Below are positions 32,777-46,578 of a DNA stretch of 64,000 bases, piece by piece. The translations under genes were made by a program, and so were the position numbers. Numbering within the stretch: position 1 is the stretch's first letter; each line of letters begins with the position of its first letter. The notes beneath the pieces are model-generated. The model had not been told where the DNA came from. It saw only the letters and a program-made list of their open reading frames with translations, and did no database searches. Source of the DNA: Nymphaea colorata (lineage: Eukaryota; Streptophyta; Magnoliopsida; Nymphaeales; Nymphaeaceae); assembly GCF_008831285.2 (NCBI RefSeq), contig NC_045151.1, positions 10,096,571 through 10,160,570 on the forward strand, written 5' to 3'.

Positions 32777-33335
32777 CTGTTATCAAGTATGTTGTGACAC
32801 AAACTTTTTTACAAGTGCATATAGCTTGCAAATTTGAATAATTTGCTGCACTAATGCTAGAACTATATCTCCCATTGCATAAATCTATGACATCTAGTTT
32901 TTAAGCAATGTTGGATGTGAGGTGTCATTTTGCCAACTCTATTATCTCAATTAAAGCACAAGTATAAGTTAGGAAAACTTAGATACAAGTACATGAAGTT
33001 TGGAATGTACAATTGTTAGTGGTAAATGATAAATGGCATCCGATGTCAATAATAATATTGAAATCTAAAATTGCATTCTTCTCATGGTAGACAAATAAAA
33101 AATGTCAAGGACAATATTGAAACCTAAAATTGCCATTCTTGTTTTCATACATCGAAACCTGAGTTTTTTTTTTTTACTTATGCATATAGTGTTGCCTGAA
33201 ACATTATTTTCCAATATCTTTCCTGCACATATATTTTTTCTATAAATTTGGTTGTTGAAGGACAAATCCTAGTATCTTACTGAGCTTCCGAGTGGTTATC
33301 TCAAGGTTTAATCAGTGGTTTGCAAAAGTTTGGTA
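32777..33335 (-). repeat. B block, inverted
   Basis: Mirror of 791-1,340. No gene. Confidence 0.78.
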
Positions 33336-33499
33336 GCAGGGGCAAAGCCAAGGGACGCAGATAGGGGTCATAGAAAAAATCTATATGTAATTTCACTTAC
33401 CATGTATAGAAGTTTTGAAAAGTTACATTTCAACCCTCATCAAAATTTTGAAACTATGGTTTGGCCACTCTAATAAAAAATTACTAGCTCTGCCTCTGC
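33336..33499 (-). mobile_element. X MITE, inverted
   Basis: GCAGGGGCAAAGCCAAGGG to GCTCTGCCTCTGC, 164 bp, same length as the first copy. Confidence 0.6.
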
Positions 33500-33757
33500 T
33501 TGGTTAATGATGGTACTTCTTGCACTTGCTTTTCTTAATTTATTCTATGTTATATGATATATGGTTCATGGCTTTGACTTGACATTTGTAATTCTTTATG
33601 ATTTTAATTACACAGTTTCTTGTTGTTATTACTTTTGTACCTTCACCTTCGAAGGTGATTTTGCTATTTTAGCAGTACATCACGTGCCATCGCTATAGTA
33701 ATCGCTAACTTCAAACATATGGACAAGTTACAGATAAAAGGAATTGGTGCAGCGGGT
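33500..33757 (-). other. FB/X linker, inverted
   Basis: Mirror of 373-626. Contains the small palindrome CACCTTCGAAGGTG (33,644). No gene. Confidence 0.6.
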
Positions 33758-34083
33758 GCATGCTTTTGTGCTTGACGTGGTTTAGACTTCAGGAAGATAG
33801 TTAGTCAGGATTACCCAAGCCTCCATGAGATAGGTAGACACAATGTAAGAACGTTAGCAAGAACACATTGGTGGGTCTTTCTCAGTCCATTGAGATGCTG
33901 AAACTGGAAAAGAAAGCAACAATTCAGAAGGTGTGTAGATTAATTCCATTCTACTGTCTGCATTTTTTTGTAAGCAAAAGTACTGATTGTGACTGAAAGA
34001 CATTGTTTCGTAACTATTGGAAACGTGGAACAATCAGTACTATTGGAAACGTGGAACAATCAGTACTATTGGAAACGTGGAAC
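33758..34083 (-). repeat. FB copy i, half element at the inversion breakpoint
   Basis: Only one arm and the start of the centre. The plus strand encodes FVLDVV-like then TTGAGATGCTGAAACTGG. It ends in a short tandem triplication (see findings), after which S continues in the opposite orientation. Confidence 0.8.
34013..34083. repeat. 26-bp tandem repeat at the breakpoint
   Basis: TATTGGAAACGTGGAAC occurs three times; the full repeat AACAATCAGTACTATTGG + AAACGTGG (26 bp) is at 34,029-34,054 and 34,055-34,080 with a partial unit before. Confidence 0.93.
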
Positions 34084-35340
34084 ACTAATTAAGTTGAGAT
34101 AGTTGATCACTCACGTAAACTATTGAAATCTAATGACAAATGCACCACTATGCCTGTTTCTATTTGAACACAAACGTTAGTGTTCGTAATCTCTCCACCT
34201 GCAACCATCTACATTTCTGTTCTAAAGGACGTTATCACAATAAACAAGATGGGGACTGATAAGCAGCTACTTTCCATTCGGAACAACTCTTCATACTACA
34301 ACAAACTGTCGCCTAGACTCCAGCATTGCCCACCACGAAATGGTTAGCCATCAATGCTCATAAAGGCAACCATTCATCGAGATATATAAGCATGCAGCTG
34401 AAATTTCAGATCAGTACAAAATATGATGCAAAAGTACATCACTGATGCTCATTATGGCAACAGTCTGTCAAGAAATAAATGAGTTCTAAATTTTTAAACA
34501 ATGGAGGCCTTATTATTGGAATCTGCATGCCACTTTCTCAACTCGGGTTCTCAACCATGGCACTCATGCTTACTAAAACACCACCGACTAGTGATTGCTT
34601 GCTTTCCATGCAGTTCATCTGCCCATATCTGGTGTGCCGCAGTTAAATGAGATGTTCACATCAATTCCCATCTTCTTCTTCTCTTGGAGAGGGAGGTATA
34701 ATGGGACCCACGATGATCGGGTCGGGTTCTTGAGAGTGGGCATCATTGAGCACCACATGGGAGCCACGCACTGCATCATCCTCTCTTGGCATAATCTATT
34801 TATCTTTTTACTTTTTAGAAATTTCATACGATTCTCCTAATTTCAGATATATTCCTATAAAAAATACCAATAAAAAAACAGCATTGCTATATCCAGTGAA
34901 GGCATGTATGCCTTCATTTTATTTTATTTTAGCAAATTTAAACTTCTGTTTGGAATTACTGATTACAAAATTTAAATATGTGCTTCCACATTTCCTTTAA
35001 AAAAAATTGTCTTCGACTAAATCAGGTTTTGTACGCCACATAGTGCATGAAATTTTTGTGCGCTAATATAGATCATTACAAAAATACTCCTGGTTAATAA
35101 CAAAGCTTTTTATAGAGGTAGAAAAACTGAAAGAAATTAAAAGTCTAAAAAAATATATTTTTTTAGATAATTTCCATAACATTGCAATCCCAACTATGTG
35201 TTACACGCACAAACCGGTGCACTTAACTCACCGAGTCTTTAATGGCCCACTCAAAGGCCAAGCTTGATAACCTTTTGATTTGCCCGTCTCCATTTGAGCA
35301 CAAATGCTGGCATTCATAATCTGCACTTACAACTGTCTAC
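34084..35340 (+). repeat. S and H' blocks, then diverged P/S sequence
   Basis: S (CTAATTAAGTTGAGATA...) and H' (CGATGATCGGGTCGGGTTC) to ~34,870, then a diverged repeat of P/S material (AACAGCATTGCTATATCCAG; CTCAAAGGCCAAGCTTGAT). Overlapping 70-84-codon frames on both strands; none supported. Confidence 0.55.
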
Positions 35341-35824
35341 CTACACATAATGAGAGGTGTACTTGAATGATTAAAAAGAATCCCAAAAGCCTCTCCATGC
35401 CCCCAGCCTTAGGGGTCATGAACTGCATCAGCTTCAACTATGGCAGAACTGCACCCTTCAACTTAGCTACCATGTTCCACCACTTAAGACACATAAGCAT
35501 CTAAAAACCTGAATTTTCACAGGTTCCTTCTGAGGCAACTCAATTCTTACGTGTAAAAGATACAATGACAATACTATAGTTTTGTAAACTTTACATCTTC
35601 AAATACATAGATCTCAAGTCAACCTCCCTCCTCTCCGGCTTGACATCTTTAAATTTGAGGTATATGGTAAACAAGGATTCAAATCTTCTAAAGTCTGAGA
35701 TAATTGGTAGCATCTCGAAAGAAATACTTACGTGTTAGCAGCTACAACCATCCTTCTCAATTCCTACAAATCTAACAAGTGTAAAAATGAGCCAAAGATT
35801 TATTTTAGACAATCAAACAAAAGG
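35341..35824 (+). other. Single-copy segment, nothing recognised
   Basis: About 480 bp without a match elsewhere in the window and without a usable ORF. It is flanked on both sides by H' sequence (GCATCATCC-CTCTTGGCATAA at 34,777 and 35,829), so H' is tandemly repeated around it. Confidence 0.5.
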
Positions 35825-36124
35825 GCATGATGCATCATCCCCTCTTGGCATAAGCCATTTATCCTTTTTAGTTTTTAGAATTTTCATTTGAGACTCCTAC
35901 TTCAGATACAATCCTATAAATAAGCCTCCATTTTTCTCCTCAATTTTTGTATGTCTGCTCGTGTGGGGGACACTTTAATTTATTCAATCTTGTATATGGA
36001 GAATTGAAGAAGCCAAAAAAGACACCACAAATCGTCGCCAATGCTATATATATAGTATTAAGGTGATTTATTAGAATGTAAAGAAAGAGACAGACATGAT
36101 AAGGTTATTTTATATGCAAAATAA
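35825..36124 (+). repeat. H'/I' blocks
   Basis: Second H' copy and I'. The usual TA tract is reduced to TATATATA (36,046-36,053). Confidence 0.6.
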
Positions 36125-36723
36125 GTGAGGTATAACTTTGCTTTTGTGCTTCACTTCGTTTAGACAGTTAGTTAGCTGCACCCAAGACTCCATGAGACAG
36201 GAAATTATACAGAATATAAGAACATAAAGCAATAAGTGGGTCTTTGTCAATCCATTGAGAAGCAGAAGATGGCAAAGGAAGCAACGATTAACAAGGTATG
36301 TATAAGTCTATTGTACTTGTAAGCAAAAGTTTGAATGTTTCATCACTACTGTAGGAGCTATGTAACCTCAAAACCAATAGCTTCTTTTCCTCAATTGGGT
36401 AAGTTTAACAAGTTCCATGGTCCCAATAGCGATGAAAAAATGTCGTTCAGCTACGTGATCCCAAGTCACAATCCTGACAGTACAATAGAATTAATCTACT
36501 TGCCTTTTGAATTCTTGCTTTCTTTTCCATTTTCAGCTTCTCAATGAACTGAGAAAGACACATCAGCGAGTTATTGCTAATGTTCTTACATCGTTTCTAT
36601 CTGTCTCATGGAAGCTTGGGTAATCCTGACTAATTGTCTTCCTGAAGTCTAAATCAAGTGAAGAACAAAGGCCACTTGCCTCATTCACATATTCAAGAAC
36701 TTTATGAAGACAATCTAACTGAA
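36125..36723 (+). repeat. FB fold-back copy j (MAP65 exon inverted duplicate)
   Basis: Left arm with a ~15-bp gap (TTCGTTTAGACAGTTAG). The right arm runs beyond the usual end and carries the complete exon with both splice sites (next entry). Confidence 0.85.
36504..36718 (-). pseudogene. MAP65-family exon, full length between splice sites
   Basis: 215 nt on minus from after a TTCAG acceptor to a GC donor (AAAG|GCAAGT). It reads LDCLHKVLEYVNE, GLCSSLDLDFRKT and QDYP, then shifts frame and continues NISNN, CLSQFIEKLKMEKK and ARIQK. By recollection the MAP65-1 exon SDRLRKVLEFV...QRLQK is 72 codons (216 nt), matching within the one indel. Pseudo-exon: two frames, an internal stop, no neighbours. 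Confidence 0.8.
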
Positions 36724-38060
<1,337 letters not shown>

Positions 38061-38930
38061 TGAGATTCATTAAATGACATTTAAGTAGATTTTTCTGCTA
38101 ATGAATTGTTTACGTTATGAGAATTATGTAATTGATAGATATTGATTTTATTGTGCCATATATCCATAATTAATATAAAGGAATAACGGATATGATCCTT
38201 TATCTTAATAATCTTCACCATATATTTCATCTTATTTTATTTTAGCAAATATATACTTCCGGGTAGGTTGAGAATTCCAATTATGTGCCTTCAAATTTCA
38301 TTTTGAACAAATAACATCTACAACAAATCACCATATATTTTAACATTTTTATTTGTCATCACAATTTGAGAAAATGCGGACTAATTAAGTTGAGATACTT
38401 GATCATTCACGTAAACTATTGAAATTTTAATGACTAGTGCACCACTACATGTGTTTCTATTTGAAGACAAACGATGGTGTTTAAAATCTCTCCACCTGCA
38501 ACCATCTGCATACCCGTTCTAAAGGATGTTATCGCAATGAACAAGACAGGGACTGGTTAGCAGCTAGTTTTCATTCTGAACAACTTTCTTTACTACAAAA
38601 ACGGAGGTCACATATATGCAAGTATAGCTGGATGCCATGTCAAGCATGTCAAGCAGACCTTTTACCATAAGAAGACAAAAAGACAAGGGCTTAAGTTTAG
38701 ACTTCAGTCTTTAGTCAAGCAATGGGCCTTTCTGCTCACCCAAAAAACCATCACCTAATCATTGAGGAGACTCCAGCATTGCCCACCACAAAATGGTGCG
38801 TCATCAATGCTCATAATGACAACCGTTCATCGAGATATATAAAGAAGCATCTGCAATGCAAAAATACCCCACTCGTGCTCATGAAGGCATCGGCCCATCA
38901 AGAAACAAACCACTTGTGATTTTTTATATC
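38061..38930 (+). repeat. V-like remnant and S block
   Basis: AT-rich remnant, then S from ~38,190. The 1.25 kb of C/O/P/Q/MITE-B present at 56,260-57,500 is absent here. The 65-codon frame at 38,722 is not kept at 58,070. Confidence 0.6.
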
Positions 38931-39681
38931 TTAGAACGGAATTGTTGGGTGACACATAAGTGGTGAATTGATCTTAGTTCTGCAATTTTCAAGTAATAAA
39001 AGTATGCATTATACTCGTGTGACAGACAGTAAATTATATCTTAAAAAATATCTTGATGACACATCGTTTCTTAAGGGCTTGTCTGGCAATCAGAAAAGTA
39101 ATACATGCACGTATCTGTCTTAAAAATAGAGGGACATTCATATAGTACTGTGACATAATGTTTCATGAGTAGCCTCCAATTATTAATGCTGATACATGAA
39201 ACAGTGTGTTATTGTAACCACTGCCAAATAAGCCCCAAAAAACTGTACCCTAAATTAAGAGGGACATGAAACTGTGTTGCGGCCAATAAGCACCTCCTCC
39301 CATCTCTAGCCCGGTTCTGGACTACATTGTCGTCAGCAGGTAGCAACACACTCTTCAACCCAGTCCATTAATTTTACAAAGCCTAAGAATTCTTTTTCTC
39401 AATGTCACGTTCAACTCTTTTCTTGTAGTAGTCTGTCAACCGAATGCACACACTAAGTCATGAATTAGCATACTAATTACAGCAATTTCGGTTAGTATTA
39501 GTTGGGTTCACCATTTTCCATGGTACTTAATAGGACTTGATACAGTGTGCGAAAAGTTTCCGATGCACACTAATTAAAACTTTTGCTTTTATTACTCAAG
39601 TAAAAATATGAAAAAAATATGTTGTGGGTCATCAATTTGGCACAACTGAATCAAACTGATATAAATCATAATAACGATCCA
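38931..39681 (+). repeat. T block with MITE-D
   Basis: Shared only with 58,250-58,998. It contains a small MITE at 39,075-39,235 and otherwise nothing recognised. Confidence 0.6.
39075..39235 (+). mobile_element. MITE-D (~161 bp)
   Basis: GGGCTTGTCTGGCAATCAG at the left and CTGCCAAATAAGCCCC at the right are imperfect inverted repeats of the GGGCTTGTTTGG type. No coding capacity. The relative at 58,407 lacks the right end. Confidence 0.6.
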
Positions 39682-40042
<361 letters not shown>

Positions 40043-40099
40043 AAAATGCCCACTAAATTTTTCTCCTTGTTTTTCTGTCAACCCAACTTCACGTTGGAT

Positions 40100-40290
40100 C
40101 GATCATGCGTCGTTGAAGATGCCTACATCAATGAATGCAGTGATATGTGCCACAAAAATGTTGGTCATAGTTTTTACCGACATTTTCTTCACTGATGGCC
40201 TTTACCGACAATTTATTTGCCGTCGACCTCTACATACATCAGTAAAACTTTTACTGACATTTTGAGGCTGTTGGTAAATCCACCTTTTTT
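40100..40290 (+). mobile_element. CACTA-like subterminal fragment
   Basis: Several forward and reverse copies of a TTTACCGACA / GTCGGTAAA-like motif (TTTTTACCGACATTT 40,172; CTTTACCGACAATTT 40,200; TTTTACTGACATTTT 40,250; TTGGTAAATCC 40,270). Clusters of this motif mark the subterminal zones of plant CACTA transposons. No CACTA terminus or transposase is visible. Copy at 59,085. Confidence 0.4.
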
Positions 40291-40527
40291 TATAGGGCAT
40301 AGGTTTCTCATAGTGGTTCGACTAGAACTTGGGTCTAGATCTTCTACTTGGAAGCTGGATCTGAAAATCCTTGTGATGTTAGCAGGGGAAACTGCATACC
40401 TCTTCCAAATTTATAGTAGAATAAGGAATATTTCTGTAAAATGAAGAAGGCAAAAGAGACATCATAAATCAGTGCCAATTCTATTAATTGCGATTGTTAT
40501 TCAATGAGAACTTCCAATCTTTAGCAA
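40291..40527 (+). repeat. G and I blocks
   Basis: G (CTAGATCTTCTACTTGGAAG) and I (CAAAAGAGACATCATAAATC). No gene. Confidence 0.6.
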
Positions 40528-40665
<138 letters not shown>

Positions 40666-40741
40666 GCTTTTTCTTCTCAAAAAGGTGATTTAGTGGAATG
40701 TAAAGAGAGAGACAGACATGATAATGTTATATGCAACATAA

Positions 40742-41209
40742 ATGAGGTATAACATGGCTTTGTGCTTCGCTTGATGTGGACTTCGGGAAGACGATTAAAC
40801 AGCTGCACCCAAGCCTCCATGAGACAAGCAAATTATACGCAATGTAAGAACATTGGCAATAAGACAGTGGTGGCTCTTTGTCAATCCATTGAGAAGCTGA
40901 AAATGGCGAAGGAAGAAGCAATTCAAAAGGTATGTATACTTCTATTGTTATTGTAAGCAAAAGTACTGATTGTTCCATGTTTCCAATAGTTACGAATCAA
41001 TGTCTTTCAGTCACAATCAGTACTTTTGCTTACAAAAAATGCAGACAGTAGAATAAAATTAATCTACACACCTTCTGAATTCTTGCTTTCTTTTCCAGTT
41101 TCAGCATCTCAATGGACTCATAAAGACCCACCAATGTGTTGTGCTAACATTCTTACATTGTGTCTACCTGTCTCATGGAGGCTTGGGTAATCTTGATTAA
41201 CTGTCAAAG
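40742..41209 (+). repeat. FB fold-back copy k
   Basis: The left arm keeps the exon core in two frames: HPSLHET in one, NYTQCKNIGNKTVVALCQSI and EKLKMAKEEAIQK in the next, ending AAG|GTATGT (40,930). The right arm ends prematurely at TTGATTAACTGTC, joined to X. Confidence 0.83.
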
Positions 41210-41368
41210 GCAGAGCGAGGAATCTTTAATTAGAATGGCCAAACCATAGTTTTAAAATTTCGACGAGGGTTGAAATGTAACTTTTCAAAACTTCTATACA
41301 TGATAAGTGAAATTACATATAGATTTTTTCTATGACCCCCATCGGCCTCCCTTGGCTTTGCCCCTGCT
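41207..41368 (+). mobile_element. X MITE
   Basis: AAGGCAGAGCGAGG to GCTTTGCCCCTGC. The left terminus is eroded by the joint with FB. Confidence 0.55.
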
Positions 41369-42300
41369 ACCATACTTTCGCAAACCACTGATTAAACCTT
41401 GAGATAACCACTGGGAAGCTCAGTAAGATACTAGGATTTGTCCTTCAACAACCAAGTTTATGACGTTTTAGGCAACACTATATGCATAAGTTCAAAAACT
41501 CAGGTTTTGATGTATCAAAACAAGAATGGCAATTTTAGGTTTCAATATTGTTGTTGACATTTTTTATTTGTCTATCATGACAAGAATGACAATTTTAGAT
41601 TTCAATATTATTGTTGACATCGGATGCCATTTATCATTTACTCCAATTGTACATTCCAAACTTCATGTATTTGTATCTAAGTTTTCCTAACTTATGCTTG
41701 TGCTTTAATTGAGATAATAGAGTTGGCTAAATGACCCCTCACATCAATCATTGCTTAAAAACTAGATGTCATAGATTTATGCAATGAGAGATATAGTTCT
41801 AGCATTAGTGCAGCAAATTATTCAAATTTGCAAGCTATATGCACTTGTAAAAACGTTTGTGTGACAACATATTTGATAACAGTAATGGAAATTTCAGATT
41901 TTAATATTAATATTTGTGAATGCTATATATATATATAAATATATACATATAAATATGCATTGATTATGAGACATTTAATTAATTTTGCTACATGTTTAGT
42001 GAAATGTCACATATAAAATAAAAAATTTCAAAAATATTAATGAGCTATAATTTATATTTTCATGAAAAAAATTATTTCATTTCTTGTGAAGTGCTAGAGT
42101 AATGTTTTTATGCCAAAGACGAAAAATGCTAATGTTGAACCTTATGAATCACCAACTAATTGGCCAACTAGCCTATAAATTTGTTCTCATAGTCTTGATC
42201 CTCAATCAATATATGCTGCAGTTAAATGTGTCATGGCTCCATCCAAGCTCCTTTTTCACGAAGAGAAGTTAGGATTTCAGTTGATATAAGAAAGAAGCTA
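41369..42300 (+). repeat. B and C blocks
   Basis: Third copy of 791-1,800. B lacks the GTGAGCAGGAAAGATATTGG segment. The TA tract between B and C is reduced to a degenerate ATATATAAATATATACATA. Confidence 0.75.
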
Positions 42301-43322
42301 TTGAATAACTTGAATATATATCGTGTGCATCATATTTTCAATTACTTAAATCCATTTTTTAGGTGCTCTTTGTAATCCTGTATTCCTAATATCAGATCAG
42401 TACTTAGTTTGAGATTCAAACATGAAACTTGATATCAAATTCCAAACTCGTGTGATATGAACTACTTCACTAGATTGATCTACTAAACAGTTTCAAATTT
42501 TACTGTCTGTTAGACAAGAGTGATGGGTCGCTAGAACTGTGTTTTAGGTGAGGCCATATTGCTGATGGGAACCATTGTAGCACTTTTGTTTTATTTCAAA
42601 AGGATTAATGAATTTAAAATTAGAGTGAAATTGCTCAAGGTTGTTGATGTGCATGAATATTTTCTTAGGCTATCTCCATGATCCATTCTCTATTTGGATG
42701 TCAATGTATGTCCCATTTGGATTGGATAATCCCATTGAACCTTCTGAAAAAATCAGATATGAAAAAAATTAATATAGGATAAGGAAATCAAATCAGCTTC
42801 TGATTTAAGAGTTGACATCAAGTCACGTTCAAATTCGATTCAGATATACATAAAAATGCAATGGGATTTCACATTCAGATTAGATTTTTAAGTGAATATC
42901 CTATAACTAATGCCCTTAAATTTTGGAAATCATGCTTGTGGGAATTGTTGCATCAAACATATGTTATCTCACTATTGTGTAAGCCCTCTTTGGAGATGAT
43001 GTATTGCAGATATTATCTAATTGGCATGTACGAAGATAGCATTAGTGTTGTCTTTGCAATATGATCGGGATAAGATGGAACCATAATGGAGCTGCCTGTT
43101 TTGACAAGCGACGTTTTATGCAATATTCTGTATGCCCCATTCCAACATACCAAAAGAAAAAACAAATGTGGTAGTAGATGAAATTTTAAGCCAGAAAATC
43201 CACTTTAAATGAATTCTGGCTCCTGTAAATGATGATCCATCATTTATTTAGGCTTCAGTGGAGCATTCAGTTAGATAAAATGATGTTTCCATTATGTTGT
43301 TTTTTAAGAAAGATGATGCTTT

Positions 43323-43325
<3 letters not shown>
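42301..43325 (+). repeat. D block
   Basis: Copy of 1,801-2,790. It contains the 67-codon frame 42,861-43,064 (FLSEYPITNALKFWKSCLWEL). Confidence 0.72.

Positions 43326-43382
<57 letters not shown>
43326..43382. repeat. (TA)n microsatellite
   Basis: About 57 bp at the D/MITE-A boundary. Confidence 0.97.
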
Positions 43383-43384
<2 letters not shown>

Positions 43385-43421
43385 TAGATAAAGAGAAAGG
43401 GAGAGAGAGAGAAAGAAGCCG

Positions 43422-43912
43422 AACCATGTTATTTATTTGTCAAAATGACAAATGATCTGAACCATTCGATCTTTTGACTCAGATGCTGGCTCTTTTTTTT
43501 AATTAAATTTTTTTAACATTTTCTCTCTCACTGATTCCTCCCTCCCACATTGTCTCTTCCTCCCTCCCAGCAGTGTTAAGTGGCATCCCTGGTTTAACAC
43601 AACTGGGAGGGAGAGAGGAAGAAGATGGGTGGATTATTTCACACATCTCCACCCAGCACCTCACTAGCGGGTCTGCCAGGACTCTAGTGAGTTTCGGGCC
43701 ACCAGGCAGCTGCGGCGGAGATGGGTGGAATCCACCCTCTTTTGTTAACACAAAAGAGGACCTCCGGTAGATTTTGGGAAGAGAGGGCGGCAGCCACCGA
43801 CGCTTGAGAATGACAGATGGAGGAAGGGATTGAGAAAATCATGAAAGGAGGGTGGTATTGGGAGAGAAAAAATCAACTATCATTTTGACATATAAATGCT
43901 AGAGTCATGGTT
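43422..43912 (+). mobile_element. MITE-A copy 4 (~491 bp)
   Basis: AACCATGTTATTTATTTGTC to CTAGAGTCATGGTT; all internal hairpins present. Confidence 0.85.
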
Positions 43913-44846
43913 TTATTTACATATATATACATATATATATATATGTATGTATGTATGTGTGTATGTATATGTTATGACATTCCAAATAACCAAGTGTTTT
44001 TCTCACCAAATGTCCTTTCGAGGCTTATTTAGTTTCTTACCAAGGAAGGAGCATTTCATGTTTTGCGTTTGCCCTATAAAATGCAAACATGATTTAGGGC
44101 TGACAAATTAAGGTTGTCGTATGTCAAATCATAGAATGCCAAAAAAAGGCATGTATCTTCTTAGCATTATGTGATTTGGAACGTTTTAATACTTAAATAG
44201 TGTTAGATTAGAACAAAATTATGTTTTATAATACACAGCCGCACGTTTGTTTGTTACCACCCTACCATAGCCATTCCGACACACCCTACCATTGGCTGGG
44301 TACCGCAGGCATTTTATTTATGCAGTTCTTTCTCAAGTGGGCATGGGTTTGTCATAGTTGTTCCATTAAAAGTCGTATTTGGATCCTCAACCCAAGTGGG
44401 ATGCGGATCTGAAAGTCCTTGTAATGATAGTGGTAGAATACATATGTGCTCCAAATTTATGTTAAAATAAGCATCACGAGAAATAAAGTGAATGAGGAAA
44501 AAAAAGGAATCCTGATATTTTTCATATGGGTGAGTGCATGTGTTCGTACAATGGGACCCATGGGAATAGGACCGGGTTCTTGAGAGTGGATATCATTAAA
44601 AATAATCCATTTATTCACTTTACTTTTTTACGTTATATTCCTATAAGTGAGCCTCCATTTTTCAACTCAGTTTTTGTATATCTGCTCACGGTGTTGGCTT
44701 TATCTTATTCACTCTTGCATGGGGAAAAATGGGGAAGTTAAAAAAGGCACCATAAATCATCATCAATGCTGTTAATTGTGATTGTCTTCAATGACAAGTT
44801 TTCAATTTTTAGTCATCTGATATATATATTTATATAATGCAAATAA
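43913..44846 (+). repeat. F/G/H/I blocks
   Basis: Copy of 3,340-4,219, followed by only a short TA stretch (44,820-44,835). No gene. Confidence 0.7.
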
Positions 44847-45390
44847 ATGTGGTATACCAAGGCTTTTGTGCTTCACTTGGTTCTGATAGGGGAAGACGGT
44901 TAGTCAGCTCCACCCAAGAGTCCATGAGACAGACAATTATACACAATATGCAAACATTAGCAATAGGTCAGTGGTGGGTCTTTGTCAATTGATTGAGAAG
45001 CTGAAAATGGAAAAGGATTCAAGAATTCACAAGGTGTGTATAATTCTATTGTAATTATAAGAAAAAATAACTGATTGCTTCATTGGTACTGTAGGAACTA
45101 TGTAATCTCAAAACCAATAGCTTCTTTTCTTCAATTGAACGAGTCCAACAAGTTCCATGGTTCCAATAGCGATGAAACAATGTGTTGTTACAATTCTTGC
45201 TTACTTTTCCATTTTCAGCTTTCCAAGGGACTGAGAAACACCCACCCCAAGGGACTGAGAAAGACCCACCAGTGTGTTATTGCTAATGTTCTTACATTGT
45301 GTCTACCAGTCTCATGGAGGCTTGGGTAATCCTGATTAACTGTCTTCATGAAGTCCAAACCTAGTGAAGCATAAAGGCCATGGTCCTCAT
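44847..45390 (+). repeat. FB fold-back copy l
   Basis: Both arms. The right arm has a 22-bp tandem duplication (CCCAAGGGACTGAGAAA at 45,224 and 45,246). The left arm encodes ISNRSVVGLCQLIEKLKMEK-like residues before AAG|GTGTGT. Confidence 0.85.
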
Positions 45391-46578
45391 TCACATATTC
45401 AAGAAATTTATGAAGTTGAAAACATTTAAATAAATGGTATTGGAGTTGATAAAGAGCATGTTTGCACTAAAGGTGTTTTTGAGACGCAAGATAGTCCTAT
45501 AAAAGTTGAAATGTGTTCCCCATATCCTTGAATATTTTTTAATCTGGCGGAGTCAAATCGAATTCCATCAAATTAGTATCACTTTTTAATTGAGGAACAT
45601 AAACAGTGGAATTGTGTGAAAAGCCCAAAATATATGAAAAAAATAACTCAAAAAATATTTCAAGCTAAATGAATCAAGCAATAATTTATAATCTTTTATC
45701 AAGTAGAAAACGAATTGCAATCATTAAACAATGACGAAAACATAAAATATTAAAAATAGTTCATCAATAAAGGATTTTTTTTTAAATTACATGGACCCTG
45801 CCGACCCCCTTGGCTCTGCCCCGACTACCATACATTTCCAAAGCTTTGTATGATACTTGGATTTGTCCAGCTTCAACAATCAAATTTGTAGAAAAAATAT
45901 ATGTGAGCAGGAAAGACATTGGAAAATAACATTTTAGGCAACATTATATGCGTAACTAAAAAAACTCAGCTTTCGAAGCATAAAAAACAAGTATGGCAAT
46001 TTTCGGTTTTCATATTGTTGTAGACATTTTCAATGTATCTATCATGACAAGAATGACAATTGTAGGTTTCAATATTATTGTTTACATCAAACGCAACTTA
46101 TCATTTACCCCTATTAGTTGTACATTCCAAACTTCGAGTATTCCTATCTACGTTTTCCTAATATGTGCTTGTGCTTTATTTGAGAGAATAGAATTGGCTA
46201 AAAGACCCCTCACGTCCAAAATTGTTTAAAAACTAAGATGACATAGACTTACACATTGTGTGATATGGTTCTAGCACTAGTGCAGCAAATGATTCAAATT
46301 TGGAAGCTATATTCATAACTGAAAAAGCTTGTCTCACAATGCATTTATTATCAGTAATGAAATTATAACTTATGCTTGTGCTTCAGTTGATATAATAGGG
46401 TTGGCAAAAGGACCCCTCACTTTGTACATTTTTAAAAACTAATATATCTTAGAATTATACAATGGGCGATGTAGTTCTGGCACTAGTGCAGCAAATGATT
46501 CAAATTTGGAAGCTATATGCATGAGTAAAAAAAAAGCTTGTGTCACAATGCATTTGGTGACATTAATGGAAACTTTAG
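45391..46578 (+). repeat. J and B blocks
   Basis: J to ~45,790 ends directly in the X terminus without the inverted-repeat element (an empty site), then the long B version, cut at 46,578 by the next insertion. Confidence 0.7.
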
